Assembly: GCA_000444245.1 (NCBI GenBank)
Contig: ATSW01014795.1
Span: 1-20,564, forward strand
Direction: 5' to 3'
DNA from: Botryllus schlosseri
Taxonomy: Eukaryota; Chordata; Ascidiacea; Stolidobranchia; Styelidae
Length of the DNA stretch: 20,564 nt
Shown here: positions 1 through 8,683 of the stretch, one piece after another
How positions within the stretch are numbered: position 1 is the first letter of the stretch
How the letters are laid out: each line of letters opens with the position of its first letter
Made by a program: the position numbers and the translations under genes
The notes under the pieces: model-generated
What the model was told of the DNA's origin: nothing
Databases searched by the model: none
Seen by the model: the letters and a program-made list of their open reading frames with translations, nothing else

Positions 1-599
1 TTGATAGCATTTGCGTTCGTATCCACCAGAATGATGGTTAGTTCACATTGCGCGACAATGTGCGTAAGCGCCTCTGGTCCTAGAGAATCGTAGAGAGGTA
101 CCGACACCATCGAATACGCAGCGCACGCGCGGTCCAGTACGAACCAAGGCACGCTATTTTTTCCGTAGATGCCAATGAATTGTTTTTGGTTCGTCTGAGC
201 CCCTTTTTGTATCAGACCCGAACCAACCTTACGTGTCATGTCATACACTTCTTGGTATGTCATCCATTTGTAAGGTTCCGTCGACGCCGGTCTCCAACCT
301 ATGCACTGGGCATCGTGGTTTATATTGTAGCCGGCAATGAACATGTCGTGAATTGTGTAAACACCCTTTTTCAAAGTTCCAAACAAGTGGTTTTCGTCTT
401 TCAATCTGGGACTTCTTCGGATAGCGGGATCGTCTCCAATTGGCACCGTTTGCATTTTAAGGAAATCGCCATGCTCGGGTGTCAGTAAGACGCTTCTATC
501 CCACAATGGCGGGATTTCCTCTGTCGATTCATTCTGCGTTACCTCTCCGGATACTTCCGGTTCGGGATTCTGCTCCGTCTCAGTCTGCTCCGCGGACAT
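1..599 (-). CDS. Long-chain acyl-CoA synthetase (ACSL1/5/6-like), N-terminal part, runs off the left edge
   Basis: The family activates long-chain fatty acids: fatty acid plus ATP and CoA gives acyl-CoA, normally on the ER or mitochondrial outer membrane. Translation from the ATG at 599 gives about 199 residues with no stop or intron to the window edge. ACSL landmarks in order: RRSPRL (about residue 59), the CIGWRP block, PYKWMTYQEV, the GSGLIQKG segment, QFIGIYGKN, then AYSMVSVPLYDSLGPEAL near the end. These match the N-terminal AMP-binding region of animal ACSL1, 5 and 6. The ATP/AMP signature (TSGTTG type) would lie beyond the edge. The start is supported by an in-frame TAA at 609-611, four codons upstream. 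The first 30 residues are acidic and hydrophilic, and I see no N-terminal membrane anchor as in vertebrate ACSL1/5. Continuous coding over 599 bases contrasts with vertebrate orthologues, which are split into many short exons. The exact paralogue is not resolved. Confidence 0.9.
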   Translation of the reverse strand, partial: MSAEQTETEQNPEPEVSGEVTQNESTEEIPPLWDRSVLLTPEHGDFLKMQTVPIGDDPAIRRSPRLKDENHLFGTLKKGVYTIHDMFIAGYNINHDAQCIGWRPASTEPYKWMTYQEVYDMTRKVGSGLIQKGAQTNQKQFIGIYGKNSVPWFVLDRACAAYSMVSVPLYDSLGPEALTHIVAQCELTIILVDTNANAI

Positions 600-884
600 T
601 TCCGAAGCTTATCAATTATTCAATCTCTTATTCAATCTATTTTGTCAAAACATGAAATAATAATTATCTGTGTGAGTTCATGTTGCTTCTGTCCAGGTTC
701 TATACCTACGCATGCAGATATTGTCATCTTTATATTATGAGATGCATTCTATTTTCAGATCGCATATTTTTATATTTCCATTCATTCGAACACAATACAA
801 AAATCAAATAATTGTCATCGAGTTTTGATCACCATAAAACATCCGAAGGGGCAAAAAAATATTATTACCAACTCTAAATTGTAG
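600..884 (-). other. Upstream region of the ACSL-like gene, no defined promoter
   Basis: This 5' flank of the minus-strand ACSL-like gene is AT-rich. On the minus strand, two close TTGAATAA-like repeats lie at about 613-640, just before the start codon. I see no clear TATA box, initiator or strong splice acceptor close to the ATG, so the transcription start cannot be placed. A 5' untranslated exon further right cannot be excluded. Confidence 0.3.
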
Positions 885-1061
885 CGATATCGTATTTTGA
901 GTAAAATTATGGAATTGCAATTGGACGTTAAACAAGGCGTGACAAGCCACCAATATCGCAAATTTAAATATTTAGGGGCATTTATTTTATCTCATTCTGG
1001 CTTTGCTATGAGCGGAATATTTAAATACTGTGCAAGGAGAAACTTTGCTAATCAAATGTAG
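885..1061 (+). other. Possible relic of a LINE reverse transcriptase (weak)
   Basis: A short open frame, with an ATG at 909 and a TAG at 1059-1061, contains SKIMEL, then KFKYLGAFI, then a basic segment (CARRNF). Many RTE/CR1-type reverse transcriptases have a block just after the palm of the form TK-x-M ... FKYLG-x-x-I-x-S-x-G ... I-x-R-R-I ... F. The order and spacing here are similar. The match is short (about 59 codons) and no other reverse transcriptase block is visible on either side, so chance is a serious alternative. Confidence 0.2.
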
Positions 1062-2701
1062 TGAACTGATACGACAAAAATTTCATTAGATTATAGTGAC
1101 ACTGATAGAAATTGTAAACCCAAATACTCGTCTTATATGCGGCAATACAGGATTGCATGTATTGTTACAACATCACCAGGCTAGCATAGTTCATTTAGGA
1201 ACTATGAAATATATAAGAGTTGCTAATATAGGTATTATACAGTAATAACAGTATAGTCTACACCTCACCTGGCAACAAGGACAGTATTTTGTACTTATAG
1301 CATCGCTCAGTTATCGACGTATATCTATGATCTAAATTTTGAACCGTAAGTATTTCACTCAATAATTTATCCGTTTACGATCACCACGCGTCGATTCGCC
1401 GTCTGGTGAAATATACGGCGAGTTTCTAAATTACAGGATACACACAGCATAAGGGTATATCCATGTCGTGAATGAGGTGACTAACTGACTATAGGTTAAT
1501 ACACATTTCCGCCTTCGCGAAAGTCGCCAGGCTTACTTATGCACTATGCAGTCACCGCCTTCTTGCATATTTTGTACAGAAAATATCGCAGTACCGTATG
1601 CGGAATTATTGTACATCCAGTATTTTACAATATGACCTAATCACAGTGAATTACAATTCCCATCTCAGCAGGCACGGGTCGCTGCCGCAGTTTACAATCA
1701 ACCGAGGCGTAGCTCTTACAACCTACGACCGATTTTAGATCGTAATTTGGAAATAAATTTGTAAACCTTGTTGCAAAAGTTCTTTAGCGACTGTCACGGA
1801 AATTTTCTGAAAACTACGTAAAAGACATTTAATAAGATAACGCTTACGGTCTGAACGCTTTCATTAGGTATGGCATGCAGCATAGGCTACCTATGCAACG
1901 ACAGCGCAAATCGTTATGAAGGCTCACGCTCAGCGGACATGAAATGACTGACCAGTGAACACGGCACGTAGGATTACGAATATATTCCTACACATAAGGT
2001 TTATCGTCTCGGGCTATGACATCGTGGTAGTTTTCTATAATGGCTTGTGAGATATCGCTCGATCGCTAGTCGGTACCAAAGGCTGGTAACAGTCCAGTGA
2101 TTCGCTGGAAAAAAATTGCGGTAATCTGAGGCCATCCTCTTCAAAAGGAATTCATGATATCACGCAATCACTAGGTGGTAGGCTTCACCGTGACTGATGC
2201 AGTGAAGCTAAGCTACATCAGTCGAAGATTAGGGCGTGGCATATTCGAGTATAGTAATTTAGCTACCTTTGCTATCTCGTGAATCTGTTTATGGAGGATT
2301 GGTCAAATCGACTGCTCTGTTTGTACAATTATATTCTCACGACGTATACGGCATATAGGGCTTCGGAATCGAATGGCCTTCACTTCATTGATTGTACACT
2401 AGGCCTGTTCAAAAGAACATATTTTTCCAAATTCACTGAAATAGCGTATCAAAAAAAAAGCTGCACACGAAATTTGATTCAATTCCAAGACGTATAGCAG
2501 ATGTCCAATTTAAAATTAAAATCAGGCCCATTTATGAAAATGGTATATATAGCCTACGTTGGAAAAAATAATTGCCTTGCCATGGTCAAATATCAGACAA
2601 TAAAAGGTTCGTTTACGCTACAAAGTAGGACCCATCGCTATAAGAGTCATACATAAACTAGAACAGCTAACCTGAGAATAGATATGTTCGACTGGAAACC
2701 C
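1062..2701. other. Intergenic sequence, nothing recognised
   Basis: No coding region, repeat family or RNA gene could be supported here. The open frame at 2279-2497 shows no domain and has the composition of random AT-rich DNA. TAGGCTAC at 1883 and TAGCCTAC at 2550 belong to the scattered word described in the findings. Confidence 0.5.
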
Positions 2702-2709
2702 CTGATTAC

Positions 2710-3125
2710 CAGAGATGAGCGGATTTGAAATTTCTATGTCCTAATCCAATCCAAATCCGAACCTTCAAATCCAAATCCTAATCCTAATCCATAACTTTTT
2801 CATATCCAAGGCCATGTCCAATCCTAATCCGATTCCAACTGGAAATTCAGAAAAAATATTAATTTATGCAATGGAGGGATTCGAAAATTTTCTTTCACAA
2901 CCAACGATTCACTTGATTCAAGATAACTTAGTAACCATAAGTACATTAATAACTGATCTGAATAAAGTTTGTCGCCATTCGCCACACGACATTTCAATCT
3001 CCCAGAAAATAGTTCAATCCAATCCAAATCCTAATCCGTTCTGAAAAAAATGTCTAATCCAAATCCGACAAAATTTCACAAATCCTGTTTTTTCAAAACC
3101 TAATCCTAATCCATGCTCATCTCTG
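2710..3125. mobile_element. Non-autonomous hAT element (MITE) with TAATCC/AAATCC subterminal array
   Basis: The ends are perfect 11-bp inverted repeats, CAGAGATGAGC at 2710-2720 and GCTCATCTCTG at 3115-3125. They are flanked by a perfect 8-bp direct repeat, CTGATTAC, at 2702-2709 and 3126-3133. An 8-bp duplication with CAG...CTG ends is the hAT signature. Inside both ends lie runs of TAATCC and AAATCC, all in the same orientation, at about 2740-2795, 2819-2835 and 3015-3114. At 416 bp it cannot encode a transposase. The open frames on both strands of its middle are by-products of the repeats. Confidence 0.88.
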
Positions 3126-3281
3126 CTGATTACCTCTGATTTTTTTATGCTTGACATATTCTATGGCTATGCAACACGTTTCGGACTTGTAGATATAGGC
3201 TAATCCCAGTTGAGCGCTGCGGTTAACTACAATAACCCTTTGATAATTGTTTTCTGGTTCACGAATTATTGTGTCTTGCAG

Positions 3282-3360
3282 CAGGGTTCGGCAACCTTTT
3301 TTGCTCTTCGAACCGTTTTCAAATAAGAGATTTTTTTTTGGACCGGTCTTAAAAAAACAC
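3282..3360 (+). mobile_element. Solo left end of a hAT-type element
   Basis: CAGGGTTCGGCAACCTTTTT at 3282-3301 matches the CAGGGGTTCNNCAACC style of hAT termini and is followed by a T-run and GGACCGGTCTT. I could not find the matching right end or a target duplication, so the inner boundary is only indicative. Confidence 0.5.
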
Positions 3361-3715
3361 AAATGTGCAACACTGAAAATTTATTGCACTCATGCACCAA
3401 TCGATGTGATGTAAGGAGTCGACAACTCGGGCGTATATCATATTACAACGCAGCAGGAGATCTCGTCATTTCGAGTTCGAATTTGAATGCCGGATCCAAA
3501 TGTTTTGGGCGGAAAGCCGTTATGTAATGACAATGAATAATCCAACTTGCGTGATTTAGTAGTAACGACTGCTCGCCTTTCTAATCTTCTGCTGTCCTGG
3601 GTCAGTAGCCCATGTACTGGGTACCATGTTGTATTATTCGCACGCACAAATAAATGATACCCGTTTCGTGTCAATAATTGTTCACGGCAGTTTTTTGCAA
3701 ATCGTGAATAATTGC
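3361..3715. other. Intergenic, nothing firmly recognised
   Basis: This may be the interior of the hAT element that begins at 3282, or unrelated sequence. The minus-strand open frame at 3438-3674 shows no recognisable domain and no supporting signals. Confidence 0.4.
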
Positions 3716-3723
3716 GCTATATG

Positions 3724-4303
3724 TAGGGTTGGATTTAAAACAAACGGTTTTTTAAAACACTATGTTTAAATCGAATAGTATATTCATATTGAAATGAACC
3801 CGAATATTTTCGGCTGACACTCGTCAGGGGTAATCGTCAACAACTAGTAGAGAATAAGAAAGAACATTGTATATCAACAATCGTAAATCATGTTTAAATC
3901 ATGTTTTAAACAGTGTTTAAAAAAAGGGCTTTTAACAAAAAAATTGTTTTGTTTTTTTAAGTTGTAAAATTATGCCATAATTGTGTAAATGCTTTACAAA
4001 AACATGGTGTATGAGGCTACGGACAATTACCACCCGATTTAGACGACGCCATCGATATGGGATGGCTGGAACCCTCAAAATAGACGGTTCAACAGCAATA
4101 GTACGTATATATTTCGTCAAATGAGCTATTTTTACCCTACATTTTCAATTGTCATGTCATTCCACTATGAAGTCACAATTGAAAATTCCCGACGTCATGG
4201 GTTAAAAAACAACAACATAAAAACAATAAAAACATGTTTTAAATTAGGGCCTTGTTTTAAACATGTTTGTTTTAAATAGATTTTTGTTTTATATGCGACC
4301 CTA
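3724..4303. mobile_element. Non-autonomous hAT element, TAGGGT-ended, with TTTAAAAC arrays
   Basis: The left end is TAGGGTTGGATTTAAAACAA from 3724. The right end, read inward on the minus strand from 4303, is TAGGGTCGCATATAAAACAA. The two agree at 16 of the first 20 positions. A perfect 8-bp direct repeat, GCTATATG, flanks it at 3716-3723 and 4304-4311, which indicates hAT-type transposition. Repeated TTTAAAAC, ATGTTTAAA and GTTTTAAAC words fill about 150 bp inside each end. No transposase is present. The minus-strand open frame at 3932-4120 is not convincing. A related fragment lies at 6535-6612. Confidence 0.85.
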
Positions 4304-4311
4304 GCTATATG

Positions 4312-4664
4312 TAGTAAGTTTTGAAAAATGAACTACTAATCGTCTGCTAAGATAGTGTATATAATAACTGTGTCAATGACTGTAACCCCACTCAGGCTCG
4401 CAATCGAAAAAGCATTCCTTTAGGACATATTCCCTATGTGTGTATGTGTGTGTTACACAATAGGCTAATGCTGTAGTAATTGTTGAATCGTATCGAAACG
4501 CTCCACAATACAACTAACCTGACGGCATAATTATTGTGCGGTTTGTGCGATCAGTGCCAATTACTCAAGTGGCAGCGGCAATTCATTCTTTCGCAACAGT
4601 TCAATATTTGTAATGCATAGTCTGCCTTTACACATGACCATGAAACGAAGAATTGATTTTCTGT
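4312..4664. other. Intergenic, short GT-rich run only
   Basis: A small GTGTGT-rich stretch lies at about 4436-4453. I see nothing else beyond a possible interior of the element ending at 4745. Confidence 0.4.
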
Positions 4665-4745
4665 TAGATTCAGACAACGCCGTTTCGCCCCTTTATTCGG
4701 CGAAAAGTGGACGGAACCGAAGTGTCCGAATTTAGGAGTCGACTG
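4665..4745 (-). mobile_element. Terminal fragment of a pogo/Tc1-mariner-like element
   Basis: Read on the minus strand from 4745, the sequence starts CAGTCGACTCCTAAATTCGG, next to a TA at 4746-4747. It continues with GGACAC, CGCCGAATAAAGGGGCGAAA and TGTCTGAAT. This style of terminus, with CAGTCGA at a TA target and repeated TTCGG/CCGAATAA words, is typical of Tigger/pogo-like elements. No opposite end was found to the left, so this is called as a single end. A minus-strand open frame across it (4551-4775) reads through the terminus and is not a gene. Confidence 0.4.
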
Positions 4746-4747
4746 TA

Positions 4748-6071
4748 TCTTATTTTCAGGACTCCTGTGGGACAATGTCTATAAATTCGTCTCGCACGGT
4801 GCATCCTAAGTGGGTGCCAGCGCCATTTCGGGGCGTTAGCTACCCGAAGGGGGTGCTATATAGGTACAAACTGGGTGATTAGGCGCAAGGGAAAATTATA
4901 GTAAACTAGGCGATGGGGAAAATGAGAAAACTGAGAGCTAAAGTCTGTTAAGAATATCCGTATATTATTAGCTATATTTTGTGCACTAGCTAAGAACAGA
5001 TGATGTGAATAAGTGATCATATTGTTTGCCACCCATTCAATCGGAAATTGTTACCAACGCCATCAGTATAGGGTTAGATGCCTATCCTTCTATGCATCAG
5101 GCAGTTTTCTATCTGACCAACTAATCAATCAACGAATATATTCTCCTGAATGATTTAATTCCATGGTTGTGTGTCTGTCCTGGAATGTCTACGGAGTTGT
5201 GACTCTGACATAACGTATATCGTGATACCCAGGAATTGGATTATGGGTTGGCTAGGGGACGTTTGGTCCCTGTTTCCCTGTCCAGGAAGGGAAATTTAAG
5301 AAGTGTTATAACTTATAACATTCCCCAGGTTTTATATTCGGGTAATTTGTTTCATAATATAACGGGATGTTTGAGGAATCTCTTGTCGTCACTCGTCATT
5401 TGGTTGACAGTCCTGATGCAGGGCCTACGCGAGTCATATCATTTTTATCGTTATCCCTGTGGTACATATCGTCGCTGTGGAATCAATGTAGCTGTATCCA
5501 CTTTCCAAATATTGTAGAAAATCAAATTTTTGTAAAATCTTCATTTTTCGGTAATTGGCCATTGCTATATGCTGTTTGTCACATTGATTCAAAGTTAAAC
5601 CATGTCCAAGACATGGCCGAAAGAAAGTGAAAACTTTACAAATAACTCAATTCTTTCAAAATTTGTAAAATGGACATAAGCTACAAGCTACTGGATGTCA
5701 CTGCAACGATATAGCCCCTGGCGAACATAATCCAGTCTTCAAACCGTTCAAAGATATAGCAACGATTAGCATTGGTTGATAGACAGACTACCCCATCGTT
5801 TCGACTCCGTTCCATCTTTTCATTGTGTAGCGATTCAGTGATGTTTTGAAGTGAAGGACATGTTAACAGTATGAGCTGCACCTGAACTGAGCTGAACTCT
5901 CAATACATACATCGTAAATTGTTGTACAGTTAAACTTATTTTTTGGACTCCGTCTGCCTGCGGACTTACAAACCATCAATAAAGACCGTACAGTAAACAT
6001 ATAGTATAGCCTACACATTATGCACTGTCTTGCCACAGCATAACTAACAAATGAACGTGGAACGGATCCAA
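4748..6071. other. Intergenic, no gene recognised
   Basis: Open frames at 5236-5517 and 5367-5630 overlap each other in different frames and show no family motif. A 9-bp inverted repeat, TTTACAAAT and ATTTGTAAA, lies at about 5635-5670. Nothing else is evident. Confidence 0.4.
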
Positions 6072-6309
6072 TTAAGTAGCTGCAAATGGCCTCAGGATAT
6101 TCTCGACGCAGCTTCGTCGAACCGCATGGTATAGATCGAGTGCCGAAGGCGGTGGAATAATCAAATGAGCCAACTCCCCCAACCCCAGTGAGAGCAAGCG
6201 AGACTTCATTTTCATCCAAACATATGCAGAACAAACAAACATCAGCAATAGTAAAACCAAAAACGCAAATACTGTACTCCGTAGCGCACAGGGAAGGGTC
6301 GGTAAGTCC
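6072..6309 (-). other. Candidate terminal exon with a membrane-spanning segment (speculative)
   Basis: One minus-strand frame ending at a TAA (6072-6074) reads a 19-residue hydrophobic run (FAFLVLLLLMFVCSAYVWM), then basic residues KMKSR, then a hydrophilic tail ending RPFAAT. It has no ATG before the hydrophobic run. A good acceptor-like TTGACTTTACAG ends at 6310, so it could be a last coding exon. Against this, I find no AATAAA on the minus strand soon after the stop. A different frame of the same strand is open for 170 codons (6375-5863), which suggests the region is simply stop-poor. Confidence 0.15.
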
Positions 6310-6534
6310 CTGTAAAGTCAACTGCTGTGCTTGATTTTTTTGAATTGGGAAAATCACGAGGCAGTTTCGCTTCATTACTTAGTAGAACTCACATAAACAG
6401 AATGACCGTCTGAGATTAAATATCCTACTGCGCAGACTCATTTTAGTCGCTAAATTGCCAATAACTTACTGATACAAATATTCTGCTGTATGGAGGTGTC
6501 TTTTTGGAGATTGTGTAAAAATAAAAAGGAAATG

Positions 6535-6612
6535 TCATTTGTTTAAAATACTCTTCTAAAGCATGTTTTGAACAAAGTGTTTTAAAATATCCCATGTTTT
6601 ACATCCAACCCA
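6535..6612 (-). mobile_element. Fragment related to the TAGGGT-ended hAT element
   Basis: Read on the minus strand from about 6612, the sequence begins GGGTTGGATGTAAAACATGG and continues with TTTTAAAACACTTTGTTCAAAAC. This resembles the left end of the element at 3724-4303 over roughly 60 bases. The opposite end and a target duplication were not found, so it is a truncated or highly diverged copy. Confidence 0.55.
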
Positions 6613-7150
6613 ACTGTACCGGTATTAAGGCCGCTCTGCTTGCACTGAGTGATACCAAAAACACGATGTTGAAGAAAACAGATTTTCGTAACGGAATCCC
6701 AGATTACCGCGTGTGAAAACCCAGGCGTAGGATTGTCGCCGTCCAACCACAAAGTTGACAACGGATAGTGACTTGTTTCCCTGTGCTGCATTGTCGTATT
6801 GTTAGGTCAACAATCGGTTATGGAGAATAAATTGTGTCCCATTTTGCATTGTTTTGGGCCCTGCAGTCTCTATGTAGTTTCACTGCCCTGTCGTTGATGG
6901 ACGTAACAAAGCCTATTTTTATCGTTAGCGATTTTGAGGGGTACTGGTGCCCGGCCATTATAAATATTTTGATTCCTGGGCGCGGGCTTTGCAGCGTATA
7001 TCCCTGATCATCAAACTGTCATCAAACGGCGTTGCTCAAAACTGCTATCTAGCTTTACATTAGAACTGTCGGCGATATTGTCCGCCTTGAGGTGGATAGT
7101 GGAGCGCGGGCAGCCATCTAATTACGTTATTCTTTCAGACTGCCTGAGTG
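6613..7150. other. Intergenic, nothing recognised
   Basis: The minus-strand open frame at 6582-6791 starts at a true ATG (6789-6791) but shows no domain and runs straight into the transposon fragment at 6535-6612. The rest holds no motif I recognise. Confidence 0.4.
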
Positions 7151-7151
7151 C

Positions 7152-7245
7152 TAGCGTTGGGACCCCGGGAAATCCCGATCCCGGGATCCCGGGATTTGAA
7201 GCAATCCCGATCCCGGGATTAATCTCAGTGAAATCCCGGGATTTG
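7152..7245. repeat. CCCGGGAT palindromic word array, probable hAT terminus
   Basis: The words CCCGGGAT, ATCCCGGG and AATCCCGATCCCGGGAT recur here. The 17-bp word AATCCCGATCCCGGGAT occurs exactly twice, at 7171-7187 and 7203-7219. The cluster is preceded by TAGCGTTGGGA at 7152-7162, which resembles the TAGGGTTGG terminus of the hAT element at 3724. A matching right end was not found. It could be the end of another hAT family with a GC-rich subterminal array, or an independent small repeat. Confidence 0.5.
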
Positions 7246-7325
7246 TAAACACTAAACAGCATCTACGAAGGCTCACGGAGCGCCATATCTCTTATTTTGG
7301 TATCAAAACCGTGTCACAAGCTGGG

Positions 7326-7836
7326 CAGTGGTCGCAAACACGCGGCCCGCGAAAACCTTTTTCGCGGCCCGCGTCGGCATTTTGAATTTTCAAGTGTTCG
7401 ACAATATTTAACTGGAAAATTGTAATTTTGGATTTGAGAACTCGAAATTCACTCTAAAACCACTCCAAAACCTGAATCGCTTTCACTTGTCAAATGTCCG
7501 GTAGCTGCGAAATTATAACGAGACCACTTTTACGGTGACATGATGCATTTGTCGTATCGCATGGTGTGGTGACTATAACTCATTATTTCGCCAAATGATG
7601 CCAAGCACAACAATGCTTTTATTAAAATATTTAAACATATGACGTTTTCCTGGCAAACGTGAATATAAAAATACTGAATCCCATTTTCACAATGTGTATG
7701 GAATGCCAGTCTGCAATGTCCGTCAAATAAGGCCTACCTGGAAATACATATCATACCACTATTTGATTCTGCGGCCCGCCTCGTCATCAAAAACTACAAA
7801 ATTGGCCCGCGAGCAAATTTTAGTTTGAGACCCCTG
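7326..7836. mobile_element. Non-autonomous hAT element with GCGGCCCGC subterminal words
   Basis: The left end is CAGTGGTCGCAAACACGCGG and the right end, read inward on the minus strand, is CAGGGGTCTCAAACTAAAAT. Twelve of the first 14 bases agree. Just inside both ends are hyphenated GCGGCCCGC blocks (7341-7373 and 7771-7810), a common look for animal hAT elements. The 8 bases on the two sides (7318-7325 and 7837-7844) do not match, so the target duplication is lost or the ends are not from one insertion. At 511 bp there is no room for a transposase. Confidence 0.72.
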
Positions 7837-7955
7837 CTGGTTTAAACGATGATACTCTTGATGCTCTTATGTTTTTGTGTCAATATTACAAGGAATAACT
7901 GTTGTTTGTGTATCTTGTGTGTGTATCTTACTACTACTACCTGCTATATAAATAG

Positions 7956-8285
7956 CTTCAAAACACAATTTTCAACCGCCTCCCCGACACGAATAATCGT
8001 CATTACGATCGAATATTATTTCGTCTACGGTCAGGTCATTGCCGTCTTAATTCCCATTTATTCAAGATTGGATGTGCCGACTCCCACTTGTGTTCCTTAT
8101 GCTGCGTCCCGGATACTGTTTCACATTTGCTAATGAGATGTCGTAAATTTGAATTTCATCGCCCCTTTTTGATTGCTCATTGTGCCAATGAAAACGTTGC
8201 TTTCTCTGTACAAAATGTATTGACCCTCCATTGCCTAACTATACCAGATATAGAATTTATTTTCTCTTGTGAATTATTTCTCTGA
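7956..8285 (+). mobile_element. LINE (non-LTR retrotransposon) ORF2 C-terminal fragment
   Basis: An open frame between stops at 7953-7955 and 8283-8285 reads FRLRSGHCRLNSHLFKIG, then CADSHLCSLCCVPDTVSHLL and MRCRKFEFHR. The (R)LR-x-GH-x-RLN-x-HL-x-x-IG block followed by a C-x2-C-x7-H-x4-C knuckle is the usual C-terminus of I-, CR1- or Jockey-type LINE polyproteins after the reverse transcriptase or RNase H region. The frame is uninterrupted for about 109 codons. Reverse transcriptase, endonuclease and 5' regions are absent because the copy abuts the hAT element ending at 7836. A CAA-rich stretch at about 8529-8551 could be the old 3' tail. The clade cannot be settled from this part alone. Confidence 0.75.
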
Positions 8286-8572
8286 TCTCTTTGCTTTTCT
8301 CCGATTGCTTCATTGAATGTATACTGAGCGTTGCGCAAATAACCATCATCGGTTGAAAGCGCCACAGTTGGACGTGAACAATCTCCTGGCTCTCAAAGCT
8401 ATAAAGGAGGACGAATTGCCAAAAAGACGGCGTTTGGGTGTCCTCGGAGGATGTTTTCGATATCTTGAAAATTGAGGATGAATCCCCCAAAGGAGCACGT
8501 ATGGTAACCCTATCGCCACACAGACCCAGTAACAACAAACAACATACAACTCACGCACAAGTTAGCCTACTC

Positions 8573-8640
8573 CAGGGGTGGACAACCCGTGGTCCGTGGG
8601 CCATCATGTGACCACGGTGAGAATGTTTTAGTTGCCCCGC
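8573..8640 (+). mobile_element. Solo left end of a hAT-type element
   Basis: CAGGGGTGGACAACCCGTGG at 8573-8592 has the CAGGGGTGG-x-CAACC form of hAT termini. It contains an internal hairpin, CCGTGGTC ... GACCACGG. No matching right end was found downstream. The following 50 bases lead into the SINE-like head. Confidence 0.5.
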
Positions 8641-8683
8641 ATGAGGATTTTGAGGATGAGTGAATATAAATCGTTTGCGTACG

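Noticed and set aside
2814-3044. Open frame with NPNP-type repeats, and an opposite-strand frame at 2824-3027
   Set aside because: The repeats are the direct translation of the TAATCC/AAATCC array inside the hAT MITE, not a protein repeat.
2740-3114. Telomere-like CCTAATCC repeats
   Set aside because: The unit TAATCC is not the animal telomere unit TTAGGG, and the repeats lie within a well-bounded hAT element.
5863-6375. Longest closed open frame in the window (170 codons, minus strand)
   Set aside because: It has no recognisable domain, is Cys/Ser-rich without pattern, and is overlapped on the same strand by another open frame. I take it as a stop-poor stretch.
8317-8475. 52-codon plus-strand open frame starting at ATG 8317 (contains LPKRRRLGVLGG)
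   Set aside because: It is basic and looks coding-like, but is short, matches no motif I know and lies in old repeat-rich sequence downstream of the LINE fragment.
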